Shown in pieces: positions 1-4,912 of a stretch of DNA of 7,614 bases. The translations under genes and the position numbers were made by a program. How positions within the stretch are numbered: position 1 is the stretch's first letter; every line of letters starts with the position of its first letter. The stretch comes from an uncultured Eubacteriales bacterium (lineage in GTDB: Bacteria > Bacillota > Clostridia > UBA1381 > UMGS1253), in the NCBI GenBank assembly GCA_900550065.1, contig URQR01000098.1:1-7614 (forward strand), in the 5' to 3' direction. The notes beneath the pieces are model-generated. The model was not told the DNA's origin, searched no databases, and saw nothing but the letters and a program-made list of their open reading frames with translations.

Positions 1-297
1 GTAACTATTTTGGGAAGTTGTATTTGCAACGAGTGTTTAGATAAAATTACAATTATGGATATGGACAATCCTCAATACTATAAGATTAAAGAAAAAATAA
101 AATTAAATCCTGCACTGAAAGAATGGATCGTAGTTTTTCGCATTGTAGATGTAGTGTCAAGTATGGTAGAGAACCTTTTTGCACAAGCAGCCCACATCGA
201 ATTGGTTAAAAACAATCCTCTTTTAGGTGTCAATTTGAGAAATGCGAAAAATAAACAGGGCATGTACTGGGAAGGAAAACCGGAAACGGAATACTAA
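1..297 (+). CDS. hypothetical protein, 3' part of a reading frame open at the window edge
   Basis: An open frame runs from the first base of the window to a TAA at 295-297. A TTG at 10 could be a start, but the frame is open upstream and no good ribosome binding site can be seen, so it is treated as the C-terminal part of a longer protein. The visible 98 codons encode a mixed-charge, mostly soluble-looking segment with one hydrophobic stretch (WIVVFRIVDVVSSMVENLF, roughly residues 42-60 of the visible part). Two cysteines near the left edge (CICNEC) could be part of a metal site, but nothing confirms that. The C-terminus is polar (GKPETEY). I do not recognise the family. Base composition is AT-rich compared with the genes to the right. 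It converges on the reverse-strand gene that ends at 323, with a 25-nt gap. It is probably a real coding tail, because the frame is clean and the composition is protein-like. Confidence 0.5.
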   Translation, partial: VTILGSCICNECLDKITIMDMDNPQYYKIKEKIKLNPALKEWIVVFRIVDVVSSMVENLFAQAAHIELVKNNPLLGVNLRNAKNKQGMYWEGKPETEY

Positions 298-322
298 GAA
301 AAAACAGAAGGAAAACAATAAT

Positions 323-841
323 TTATATGTGTTGTTTTGTCTTGCCCGATGCATGATACTGCTGCATAAGGGATAAGATTTCTTTTTTGTTTTTATTTGC
401 CAGAAACAAAGGAAGCAAAAAATGAACATTGTGTCCGTTGGTATATATTTTATCACAGCGTGGACGTGGATAGCAGGGGTTTAGCCGCGCAGCCGCTTCA
501 GTTATTGTAACCCCGAGTAAATTGAGACGGTAGCCGATTTGAAACGGATATGGAAAAAATTTATAAACAAAGATTTCTTCTACGTCCGCCCACGGTATAA
601 AAATAGGATTTTTCATACGTTTAAAAAGTGTAAAACCGTTTGGTGCAATGAGTAACATATCCTTTGCTTTGCACACCAAAAAAATTATATATCCACTACA
701 GCTGCCGAACAGCAGAAAGAAAAACAGTCCGGGTAAAAAGTCACGAAACATTAAAACAATGCCGGACACAGCGAAGAAAAATGGTGGAATTGTGCAGAAC
801 AGGAGCTTTACGCGGCTATATTTTACAACGACTGGCTCCAT
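323..841 (-). CDS. small membrane protein with PH-like domain (STM3941-like type)
   Basis: This 172-residue protein begins MEPVVVKYSR. The ATG at 841 was chosen because AAGGAG lies 7 nt upstream (849-854 on the + strand); the longer open frame upstream only runs through the tRNA gene. Two hydrophobic segments (about residues 13-31 and 36-57) are separated by a short charged turn (FRDFLPG) and look like a membrane hairpin. The rest (about 60-165) resembles a compact PH-like cytoplasmic domain: a strand pattern around LLIAPNGFTLFKR, then the IPWADVEEIFVYKF segment. That segment recalls the IPW-D-I pattern typical of small bacterial two-helix PH-like proteins (STM3941-like). No enzymatic motif is present and the physiological role is unknown. 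It lies downstream of tRNA-Gly on the same strand, but a terminator hairpin separates them and no clear promoter of its own is visible. The gene is AT-rich. Coding status is well supported; the family call rests on pattern memory. Confidence 0.72.
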   Translation of the reverse strand: MEPVVVKYSRVKLLFCTIPPFFFAVSGIVLMFRDFLPGLFFFLLFGSCSGYIIFLVCKAKDMLLIAPNGFTLFKRMKNPIFIPWADVEEIFVYKFFPYPFQIGYRLNLLGVTITEAAARLNPCYPRPRCDKIYTNGHNVHFLLPLFLANKNKKEILSLMQQYHASGKTKQHI

Positions 842-879
842 AGAATCTCTCCTTAAGACAATGAAAAACGGCAAAGTAT

Positions 880-921
880 AAATAAAACAAAAGACCAACC
901 GCCGAGAGCAATTGGTCTTTT
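880..921 (-). terminator. rho-independent terminator of the tRNA-Gly gene
   Basis: A perfect 10-bp inverted repeat (AAAAGACCAA at 889-898 and TTGGTCTTTT at 912-921) encloses a 13-nt loop. Read on the reverse strand, the stem starts 2 nt after the tRNA CCA end and is followed by TTTTGTTTTATTTA. That is the expected form of a tRNA terminator. The stem also ends in T on the + strand, so it might weakly stop transcription in the other direction. Confidence 0.85.
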
Positions 922-923
922 TA

Positions 924-998
924 TGGAGCGGAAGACGAGATTCGAACTCGCGACGTTCACCTTGGCAAGGTGACGCTCTACCACTGAGCCACTCCCGC
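924..998 (-). tRNA. tRNA-Gly (anticodon GCC)
   Basis: The reverse strand folds into a complete 75-nt cloverleaf. The acceptor arms are GCGGGAG and CTTCCGC with one G-U pair. The D arm is GCTC/GAGC around AGTGGTA. The anticodon stem TCACC/GGTGA holds the loop TTGCCAA, with anticodon GCC at 964-966 on the + strand. The variable region is 5 nt. The T stem GCGAG/CTCGT encloses TTCGAAT. The discriminator base is U and the CCA end is encoded. It reads GGC and GGU codons. It stands alone with its own promoter (1019-1047) and terminator (880-921). All conserved positions look intact. Confidence 0.97.
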
Positions 999-1018
999 AT
1001 ATCTTTTGGACGTAAATC

Positions 1019-1047
1019 ATTTTAGCACAGAAACGCATATTTGTAAA
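1019..1047 (-). promoter_or_regulatory. sigma-A-type promoter for tRNA-Gly
   Basis: On the reverse strand TTTACA (1042-1047) and TAAAAT (1019-1024) are separated by exactly 17 nt. The predicted start lies near 1012, about 14 nt before the mature tRNA 5' end at 998. The DNA just upstream (1051-1071) is nearly pure A/T and could act as an UP element. Spacing and position relative to the tRNA make this a strong call. Confidence 0.82.
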
Positions 1048-1092
1048 GCCCTTTTTTAATTTTTTTCAAAATTCTTGTCCGAAGGACTGATG

Positions 1093-1134
1093 AAAAGCGG
1101 GAAAATGCGGAAAATAGGGAAAGAAAATTAAAAA
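1093..1134. repeat. phased A-tract units upstream of the rplS promoter
   Basis: Three tandem, imperfect 9-bp units of the form AAAA-NN-GGG occupy 1093-1101, 1102-1110 and 1111-1119. They are followed by AAA at 1120, AAAA at 1124 and a run of A from 1130. A-tracts therefore start at 1093, 1102, 1111 and 1120, a strict 9-bp step, and run almost up to the rplS -35 box at 1140. The likely role is an UP-element-like or bent-DNA region. That role is inferred; only the repeat pattern is seen. Confidence 0.5.
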
Positions 1135-1139
1135 AATGC

Positions 1140-1168
1140 TTGCAAAGGCAGCATGTATGTGGTAAAAT
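1140..1168 (+). promoter_or_regulatory. sigma-A-type promoter for rplS
   Basis: TTGCAA (1140-1145) and TAAAAT (1163-1168) have a 17-nt spacer, close to the housekeeping consensus. The start is expected near 1175, immediately before the L19 leader structure. A-rich DNA directly upstream should strengthen it. It faces away from the tRNA-Gly promoter, about 95 bp to the left. Confidence 0.82.
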
Positions 1169-1174
1169 ACTTGA

Positions 1175-1231
1175 GTGATACGGATGGTCCTCTGCCGATA
1201 GCCGGGCATGAACATCTATGAAGAAGGGAGG
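1175..1231 (+). promoter_or_regulatory. L19-type ribosomal protein mRNA leader
   Basis: The 5' untranslated region of rplS can fold into a two-part stem: GGATG (1182-1186) with CATCT (1213-1217), including one G-U pair, and TGCC (1193-1196) with GGCA (1205-1208). GTCCTC lies unpaired on one side and TGAA on the other. The order stem, GGUCC, inner stem, GCAUGAAC, stem, then a Shine-Dalgarno sequence matches what I recall of the L19 leader described upstream of rplS in low-GC Gram-positives. In that family L19 is thought to bind its own mRNA and repress it. Here the GGGAGG of rplS (1226-1231) starts 9 nt after the stem. Confidence 0.62.
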
Positions 1232-1240
1232 CAAATGCAA

Positions 1241-1582
1241 ATGGACTTGATTAAGTCGCTTACAGAAAGCCAGATCAGAACAGATTTACCTCAGCTTAAT
1301 ATCGGTGACACGCTTAAGGTTTACTTTAAGGTTATCGAGGGTACTCGCGAGAGAATCCAGATGTTCGAAGGAACGCTTATTAAGAAAAACGGCGGCGGTA
1401 TTTCCGAATCCTTTACGGTAAGACGTGTGTCTTACGGCGTAGGTGTGGAGAGAACGTTCCCTGTGAATTCCCCGAAGATCGACAAGATTGAGATTTCGAG
1501 GAAGGGTAAAGTCAGAAGGGCGAAGCTTTACTACCTGCGTGACAGGGTTGGTAAGAGCGCAAAAGTAAAAGAAAGAATATAA
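1241..1582 (+). CDS. rplS: 50S ribosomal protein L19
   Basis: This 113-residue protein matches L19 over its whole length and is the usual size. L19 binds 23S rRNA at the 30S-50S interface and takes part in intersubunit contacts. Recognisable blocks are QIRTDLPQLNIGDTLKV near residues 11-27, VIEGTRERIQMFEG (31-44), SYGVGVERTFP (64-74) with SPKIDKIE following, and KVRRAKLYYLR (90-100). The ATG at 1241 is preferred: GGGAGG ends at 1231, leaving 9 nt. The ATG at 1235 would leave only 3 nt, and the ATG at 1208 lies inside the leader structure upstream of the ribosome binding site. It is the first gene after a strong promoter and the L19 leader, so both transcription and translation control are likely. 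A hairpin at 1590-1620 separates it from lepB. Confidence 0.97.
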   Translation: MDLIKSLTESQIRTDLPQLNIGDTLKVYFKVIEGTRERIQMFEGTLIKKNGGGISESFTVRRVSYGVGVERTFPVNSPKIDKIEISRKGKVRRAKLYYLRDRVGKSAKVKERI

Positions 1583-1589
1583 TGACGAT

Positions 1590-1620
1590 TACAAAAGGGA
1601 CAGGCTTTGTCCCTTTTGTA
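1590..1620 (+). terminator. terminator or attenuator hairpin after rplS
   Basis: A perfect 13-bp stem (1590-1602 with 1608-1620) closes a 5-nt loop, 7 nt after the rplS stop. It is built on GGGACA/TGTCCC with A-rich and T-rich outer flanks, so the T run (1614-1617) is in the 3' arm and only TT follows. It probably ends most rplS transcripts and lets some through to lepB, for which no complete promoter was found. It could alternatively protect the rplS mRNA 3' end. Confidence 0.7.
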
Positions 1621-1675
1621 TTAGCCGTTCTATTGACAATCAGTCAAGCTGCACCGCATGCTGGGAGGGATTGGT

Positions 1676-2491
1676 ATGGACGAAAACAAAAAGGATTATA
1701 ATACGGAAAACGAGACGTTTGACGATAAGATAGAGTTGGAAAAAGACCTTGATGTAGAAATCGAGGATGGTGCCGCAGAAGGCGCAGGAATGGAAATATC
1801 CGTGGAGGCGGCGTCGCTGGAGGATGCGCAGGCCGCGGCCGGGGGCTTTAATATTTGGAAGGAAATTCGTGAATGGGTGTTTGCAATTGTGCTGGCGCTC
1901 GTCGTGGTTGGGCTGATTAAAGGCTTTTTGTTCGACTTTGTTGTGGTTGACGGACGCTCAATGCAGACGACGCTAATGGACGGCGACCGGCTTGTGCTGA
2001 CGAAGATGGGCTATCAGCCGCAGCACGGCGACATCATTGTGCTCGATTCCCACTATAAATCGCGTGAGGCATATATCGCCATGCAGAAGGAAAAGAAGGG
2101 CGACAGTTTCGGCTGGTTCGACGAGTTTCAGCTGCGCTGGCTGCCGTGGGAGCAGAAAAAGCACGCGATTGAGCCGCGTCATTATGTCAAACGCGTGATT
2201 GGGCTTCCGGGCGATACGATTGATATTGATGAAGCGACAGGCGATGTTATTGTAAATGGTGAAAAAATCGACCAGTCGTATTTGGATGAAAATGTGCACA
2301 CCTACCGCGGGCGGGAAACACAGTTTCCGTATACCGTACCGGAGGATTGTGTGTTTGTAATGGGCGATAACCGTGAGGATTCGTTAGACAGCCGTTATCA
2401 GTCGCTCGGTGCTGTGCCGTACAAGGCAGTCATGGGGAAGGCGGCGTTCCGGTTCTGGCCGTTTACTTCGTTTGGAAGTATTTATAAATAA
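1676..2491 (+). CDS. lepB: signal peptidase I
   Basis: This 271-residue type I signal peptidase (S26 family) is a membrane serine protease that removes signal peptides from exported proteins on the outer face of the membrane. The ATG at 1676 follows GGGAGGG by 6 nt. The first 57 residues are a strongly acidic tail (19 D/E against 4 K) expected in the cytoplasm. A single membrane segment (about 67-86) follows. The catalytic Ser95 lies in GRSMQTTLMDGD and the general-base Lys172 in YVKRVIGLPGD. The box-E motif GDNREDSLDSR is at 230-240, and the C-terminus WPF...GSIYK is typical. Between GDIIVLD and the lysine motif lies an insertion of roughly 35 residues (about 127-166) with many charged and aromatic residues, absent from short Bacillus SipS-type enzymes. 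The gene sits between rplS and rbgA as in many Clostridia, with hairpins on both sides. Confidence 0.95.
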   Translation: MDENKKDYNTENETFDDKIELEKDLDVEIEDGAAEGAGMEISVEAASLEDAQAAAGGFNIWKEIREWVFAIVLALVVVGLIKGFLFDFVVVDGRSMQTTLMDGDRLVLTKMGYQPQHGDIIVLDSHYKSREAYIAMQKEKKGDSFGWFDEFQLRWLPWEQKKHAIEPRHYVKRVIGLPGDTIDIDEATGDVIVNGEKIDQSYLDENVHTYRGRETQFPYTVPEDCVFVMGDNREDSLDSRYQSLGAVPYKAVMGKAAFRFWPFTSFGSIYK

Positions 2492-2494
2492 AGA

Positions 2495-2524
2495 TTGGGC
2501 AAAATAGTAAATACAGAGTATAAA
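2495..2524 (+). promoter_or_regulatory. possible internal promoter for rbgA
   Basis: TTGGGC (2495-2500) and TATAAA (2519-2524) are separated by 18 nt in the AT-rich gap after lepB. The -35 box is poor and the -10 box is good. A start would fall near 2531, inside the 5' arm of the following hairpin. Weak evidence, listed because it would give rbgA expression independent of lepB. Confidence 0.3.
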
Positions 2525-2526
2525 AT

Positions 2527-2565
2527 GGGGGTGGCCGGTAGGTTTGGCTGACCCCCTGCTTTTTT
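2527..2565 (+). terminator. rho-independent terminator between lepB and rbgA
   Basis: GGGGGT (2527-2532) pairs with ACCCCC (2551-2556). The stem continues inward through a small bulge with GCC (2534-2536) and GGC (2546-2548). A run of six T (2560-2565) follows three bases after the stem. It should stop transcription from lepB at least partly; rbgA begins 24 nt after the T run. Confidence 0.78.
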
Positions 2566-2589
2566 AACAGACGGAAAGTGGAGGATAAG

Positions 2590-3459
2590 ATGGAATTACA
2601 ATGGTATCCGGGCCATATGGCGAAAACGCGGCGGCTCATCGACGAAAATTTGAAGCTGATTGACGTTGTAGTAGAAATCATTGACGCGCGCGTCCCGGTG
2701 TCGAGCCGCAACCCAGACTTTGACACGTTGTTTGCCGCTAAGCCGCGCGTAGTGGTCATGAATAAATTTGATTTAGCGGACGAGCGCGCAACGGCGGCGT
2801 GGGAGACATGGTATCGGGAAAGCGGCGTACCGGTTATTTTGACAAATTCGATGAGTGGCAAAGGCGTGGACAAAATCGCCGGCGCGGTTAAAGGAGCGAT
2901 TGCGGACAAGCTTGCGCGCGACGCGGCGCGCGGCGTCAATAAGGCGGTTCGGCTCATGGTTGTGGGTATCCCAAACGTCGGAAAGTCGTCGCTCATTAAC
3001 CGCTTGTCGGGCCGTGCGGCGGCGAAGACGGGTGACCGGCCGGGCGTAACAAAAGGGAAGCAGTGGATTCGGCTGAAAAACGGGATGGAAATGCTTGATA
3101 CGCCGGGGATTTTGTGGCCGAAGTTTGAGGATCAGACCATAGGGATGCATCTGGCGTTTATCGGCTCAATCCGCGATGAAATTATGGATGTGGAGACGCT
3201 CGCCTGCTATCTGTTGGATTATTTAAAAGGCCGGTATGCACCGCTTTTGATGCAGCGGTATAAGCTTGAAGGCGATATTTCGGCTATGACGGGTTATGAG
3301 CTATTAGAGTATATAGGAAAAAAGCGTGGATTTATCATTTCGGGCGGCGAAGTCGACACGTACCGCGGCGCGAACGTAGTTTTAGACGAATTTCGCGCGG
3401 CAAAGATTGGGCGCGTGACGCTGGAGTGGCCGCCGGAAGATACAATAGGCCGCGCGTGA
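2590..3459 (+). CDS. rbgA: ribosome biogenesis GTPase RbgA (YlqF)
   Basis: This 289-residue circularly permuted GTPase acts in late assembly of the 50S subunit; in Bacillus RbgA is needed to complete 45S particles. The G motifs appear in the permuted order expected: NKFD (58-61, G4), NSMSGKG (86-92, G5-like), GIPNVGKSS (126-134, G1), PGVT (151-154, G2) and DTPG (170-173, G3). The N-terminus WYPGHMAKTRR is the hallmark of YlqF/RbgA. A helical C-terminal domain (about 190-289) is expected to contact rRNA, and the length is normal (about 282-290). ATG 2590 follows GGAGG (2580-2584) by 5 nt; the GTG at 2578 overlaps that site and is unlikely. It commonly follows rplS in Firmicutes, as here with lepB between. 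The epimerase gene follows after only 15 nt and is probably cotranscribed. Confidence 0.96.
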   Translation: MELQWYPGHMAKTRRLIDENLKLIDVVVEIIDARVPVSSRNPDFDTLFAAKPRVVVMNKFDLADERATAAWETWYRESGVPVILTNSMSGKGVDKIAGAVKGAIADKLARDAARGVNKAVRLMVVGIPNVGKSSLINRLSGRAAAKTGDRPGVTKGKQWIRLKNGMEMLDTPGILWPKFEDQTIGMHLAFIGSIRDEIMDVETLACYLLDYLKGRYAPLLMQRYKLEGDISAMTGYELLEYIGKKRGFIISGGEVDTYRGANVVLDEFRAAKIGRVTLEWPPEDTIGRA

Positions 3460-3474
3460 GAAAGGAAGGACGCT

Positions 3475-4476
3475 GTGAACAAACTGTATCTTGTCACGGG
3501 GGCGGCGGGTCATTTGGGAAACACGGTGGTGCGGATGCTCGCCCAAAAAGGGGAAGCGGTTCGTTCGCTCGTTTTACCGGGCGAGCAGCACTGTAGTGCA
3601 ATTTCGGCTCTATCGGAGGTCTATACGGGCGATGTGAGTGATAAGGCCTCGCTCAAGGCGTTTTTTACGGCGGAAAGCGGCGCGCAGATATATGTAATCC
3701 ATTGTGCGGGCATCGTGTCAATTGCGTCAAAATTTGACCAAAAGGTCTATGATGTAAACGTGAAAGGTACAAAAAATATGATTGAGCTGTGTCAGGAGCA
3801 CAGCGTGCGCAAGCTTATTTATGTCAGTTCGGTCCATGCAATACCGGAGCTGCCGCACGGGCAGGTGATTGCGGAAACGGATCGGTTTGACCCGGAGCGG
3901 GTAGAAGGGCTTTACGCCAAGACAAAGGCGGAGGCGACCGCGCTGGCGCTGAAGGCAGCAGCGCAGGGGCTTGACGTCTCCGTGGTTCATCCGTCGGGCA
4001 TCTGCGGGCCGTATGATGCTGGCCGGGGGCACCTGACCCAATTGTTTATTGATTTTTATAAGGGACGTCTGACCGCTGGGCTCAATGGCGGGTATGACTT
4101 TGTGGATGTGCGCGACGTTGCCGCGGGTATCCTCGCGTGTTGTGAAAAAGGGAGACGCGGCGCGTGCTATATTTTGTCAAACCGCTATTTTTCTATTCCG
4201 GAATTGCTCGGAATTTTTCATGAGGTGTCCGGAAAGCGGCGTGTCAGAACGGTTCTGCCACTGTGGTTTGTGCGCATGACAGCTCCAATTGCGGAGCTGT
4301 ACTATAAACTTTTGCGGCAGCCGCCGCTCTACACGGTCTACTCGGTGTACACGCTGACGAGTAACGCGCACTTTTCGCACGAAAAAGCGGCGCGCGCGCT
4401 CGGCTACACGGTGCGTCCGTTTACACAAACGGTGGAGGATACGATGCGCTGGCTGCAAGAGCAGGGGAGAATTTGA
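3475..4476 (+). CDS. NAD-dependent epimerase/dehydratase (extended SDR)
   Basis: This 333-residue extended short-chain dehydrogenase/reductase resembles the dihydroflavonol-4-reductase and sugar-epimerase branch. The Rossmann motif TGAAGHLG is at residues 8-15, acidic Asp53 lies in TGDVSD, and HCAG is at 77-80. Ser118-Ser119 lie in YVSS, and the catalytic pair Tyr147 and Lys151 in YAKTK. PSGICGPYD (173-181) and FVDVRDVA (209-216) are typical of this subfamily. The C-terminal part (about 235-333) should form the substrate lid, and a hydrophobic stretch around 260-285 may touch the membrane. The substrate cannot be inferred. GTG 3475 is the start, with GGAAGGA ending 4 nt upstream. Fifteen nt behind rbgA, it probably belongs to the same transcript; the place is often taken by rnhB in related genomes. 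No + strand terminator is evident after it. Confidence 0.87.
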   Translation: MNKLYLVTGAAGHLGNTVVRMLAQKGEAVRSLVLPGEQHCSAISALSEVYTGDVSDKASLKAFFTAESGAQIYVIHCAGIVSIASKFDQKVYDVNVKGTKNMIELCQEHSVRKLIYVSSVHAIPELPHGQVIAETDRFDPERVEGLYAKTKAEATALALKAAAQGLDVSVVHPSGICGPYDAGRGHLTQLFIDFYKGRLTAGLNGGYDFVDVRDVAAGILACCEKGRRGACYILSNRYFSIPELLGIFHEVSGKRRVRTVLPLWFVRMTAPIAELYYKLLRQPPLYTVYSVYTLTSNAHFSHEKAARALGYTVRPFTQTVEDTMRWLQEQGRI

Positions 4477-4482
4477 TTTTTG

Positions 4483-4514
4483 ACAAAAGAAAAAAGCCGT
4501 CATACGACGACTTT
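4483..4514 (-). terminator. rho-independent terminator of the HPr-like gene
   Basis: On the reverse strand AAAGTCGTC and GACGGCTTT (4506-4514 with 4493-4501) form a 9-bp stem with one G-U pair and the 4-nt loop GTAT. Six T, a C and four T follow (4495 down to 4485). It lies 18 nt after the stop of the reverse-strand gene and is oriented to end it. Confidence 0.83.
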
Positions 4515-4532
4515 GGCGTGCTTCGGCAAAAC

Positions 4533-4769
4533 TCAGTCAACTATAAATTCTTTCATGTCTGCTTTGAAGCTATCTGCGCTTGCTTCGGGGCAATGTGCTT
4601 CTAAAATGATTGGTTTGCTTAAATCGAGGGAAAAGATACCCATAATCGACTTTGCATCCACGACATATCTGCCCGATGTCAAGTCAACATCAAAGTCGTA
4701 CTTGTTTACTGCGTTAACGAAGTTCTTTACACTGTTGATTGAGCTAAGCGAAATGTTAAATGTTGTCAT
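4533..4769 (-). CDS. HPr-like protein without the active-site histidine
   Basis: This 78-residue protein starts at ATG 4769 with AAGGAGG (4778-4784 on the + strand) 8 nt upstream. It has the size and pattern of HPr, the phosphocarrier of the sugar phosphotransferase system. The region around the regulatory serine is well kept: VVDAKSIMGIFSL (36-48), with Ser41 at the place of HPr Ser46. The active-site region, normally G-L-H-A-R-P-A, reads SSINSVKNFVNAV (9-21) and has no histidine or arginine, so PEP-dependent phosphotransfer cannot work as in HPr. From memory, similar short proteins with YDFDVDL and AKSIMGIFSLDLSKP are widespread in Clostridia. A regulatory or partner-binding role is inferred only. 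The gene stands alone, opposite in strand to both neighbours, with its own promoter and terminator and more AT-rich codons. Confidence 0.88.
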   Translation of the reverse strand: MTTFNISLSSINSVKNFVNAVNKYDFDVDLTSGRYVVDAKSIMGIFSLDLSKPIILEAHCPEASADSFKADMKEFIVD

Positions 4770-4790
4770 ATAAAACGCCTCCTTCTTTCT

Positions 4791-4815
4791 ATTTACGGTG
4801 TCTATTACCGTATAT
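4791..4815. repeat. inverted repeat at the start of the HPr-like mRNA
   Basis: TACGGT (4794-4799) and ACCGTA (4807-4812) are exact inverted arms with a 7-nt gap; two further outer pairs match after one mismatch. The predicted transcription start of the HPr-like gene is near 4813, so the repeat could be an operator at +1 or a hairpin at the very 5' end of the mRNA, upstream of the ribosome binding site. It lies outside any gene. Confidence 0.6.
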
Positions 4816-4816
4816 T

Positions 4817-4849
4817 GTAATATTACCACTTTATAGCATAAATAGTCAA
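4817..4849 (-). promoter_or_regulatory. promoter of the HPr-like gene, with a palindrome over the -10 box
   Basis: On the reverse strand TTGACT (4844-4849) and TAATAT (4820-4825) are 18 nt apart, and TGG precedes the -10 box, giving an extended -10 form. The -10 box lies inside a perfect 10-bp palindrome, GTAATATTAC (4817-4826). The promoter agrees with the position of the gene and its ribosome binding site; the palindrome may be an operator or may be chance in AT-rich DNA. Confidence 0.68.
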
Positions 4850-4855
4850 TGGTAT

Positions 4856-4883
4856 TTGCGAAAATTCATAAAATTTTTACGAT
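4856..4883 (+). promoter_or_regulatory. possible promoter for mtaB
   Basis: TTGCGA (4856-4861) and TACGAT (4878-4883) with 16 nt between are the best pair I can find ahead of mtaB. Both boxes have two mismatches, so this is weak. mtaB must have a promoter in this gap, unless it is read through from the epimerase, because the HPr-like gene runs the other way. Confidence 0.25.
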
Positions 4884-4912
4884 TCGTACAAGGACTGGAG
4901 AAATGAGACAAA

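Noticed and set aside
312..338. AAAACAA/TTGTTTT inverted repeat between the two converging genes at the left end
   Set aside because: The stem is 7 bp of mostly A-T pairs with a 13-nt loop and no clean T run on either strand; too weak to call a terminator.
853..1038. A 61-residue reverse-strand open frame through the tRNA gene, and the N-terminal 53-residue extension of the PH-like protein
   Set aside because: Both simply translate tRNA-Gly and its terminator. The real start of the PH-like gene is ATG 841, with a strong ribosome binding site.
1077..1087. GTCC-GAA-GGAC small hairpin in the divergent promoter region
   Set aside because: Only 4 bp and not followed by a T run in either direction; likely chance.
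1208..1240. Earlier ATG codons for rplS at 1208 and 1235
   Set aside because: The first lies inside the leader structure and upstream of the ribosome binding site; the second is only 3 nt from it. ATG 1241 has normal spacing and gives the usual L19 N-terminus.
1633..1638. TTGACA, a perfect -35 hexamer upstream of lepB
   Set aside because: No acceptable -10 box lies 15-19 nt downstream (the position holds GCATGC), so a promoter is not supported.
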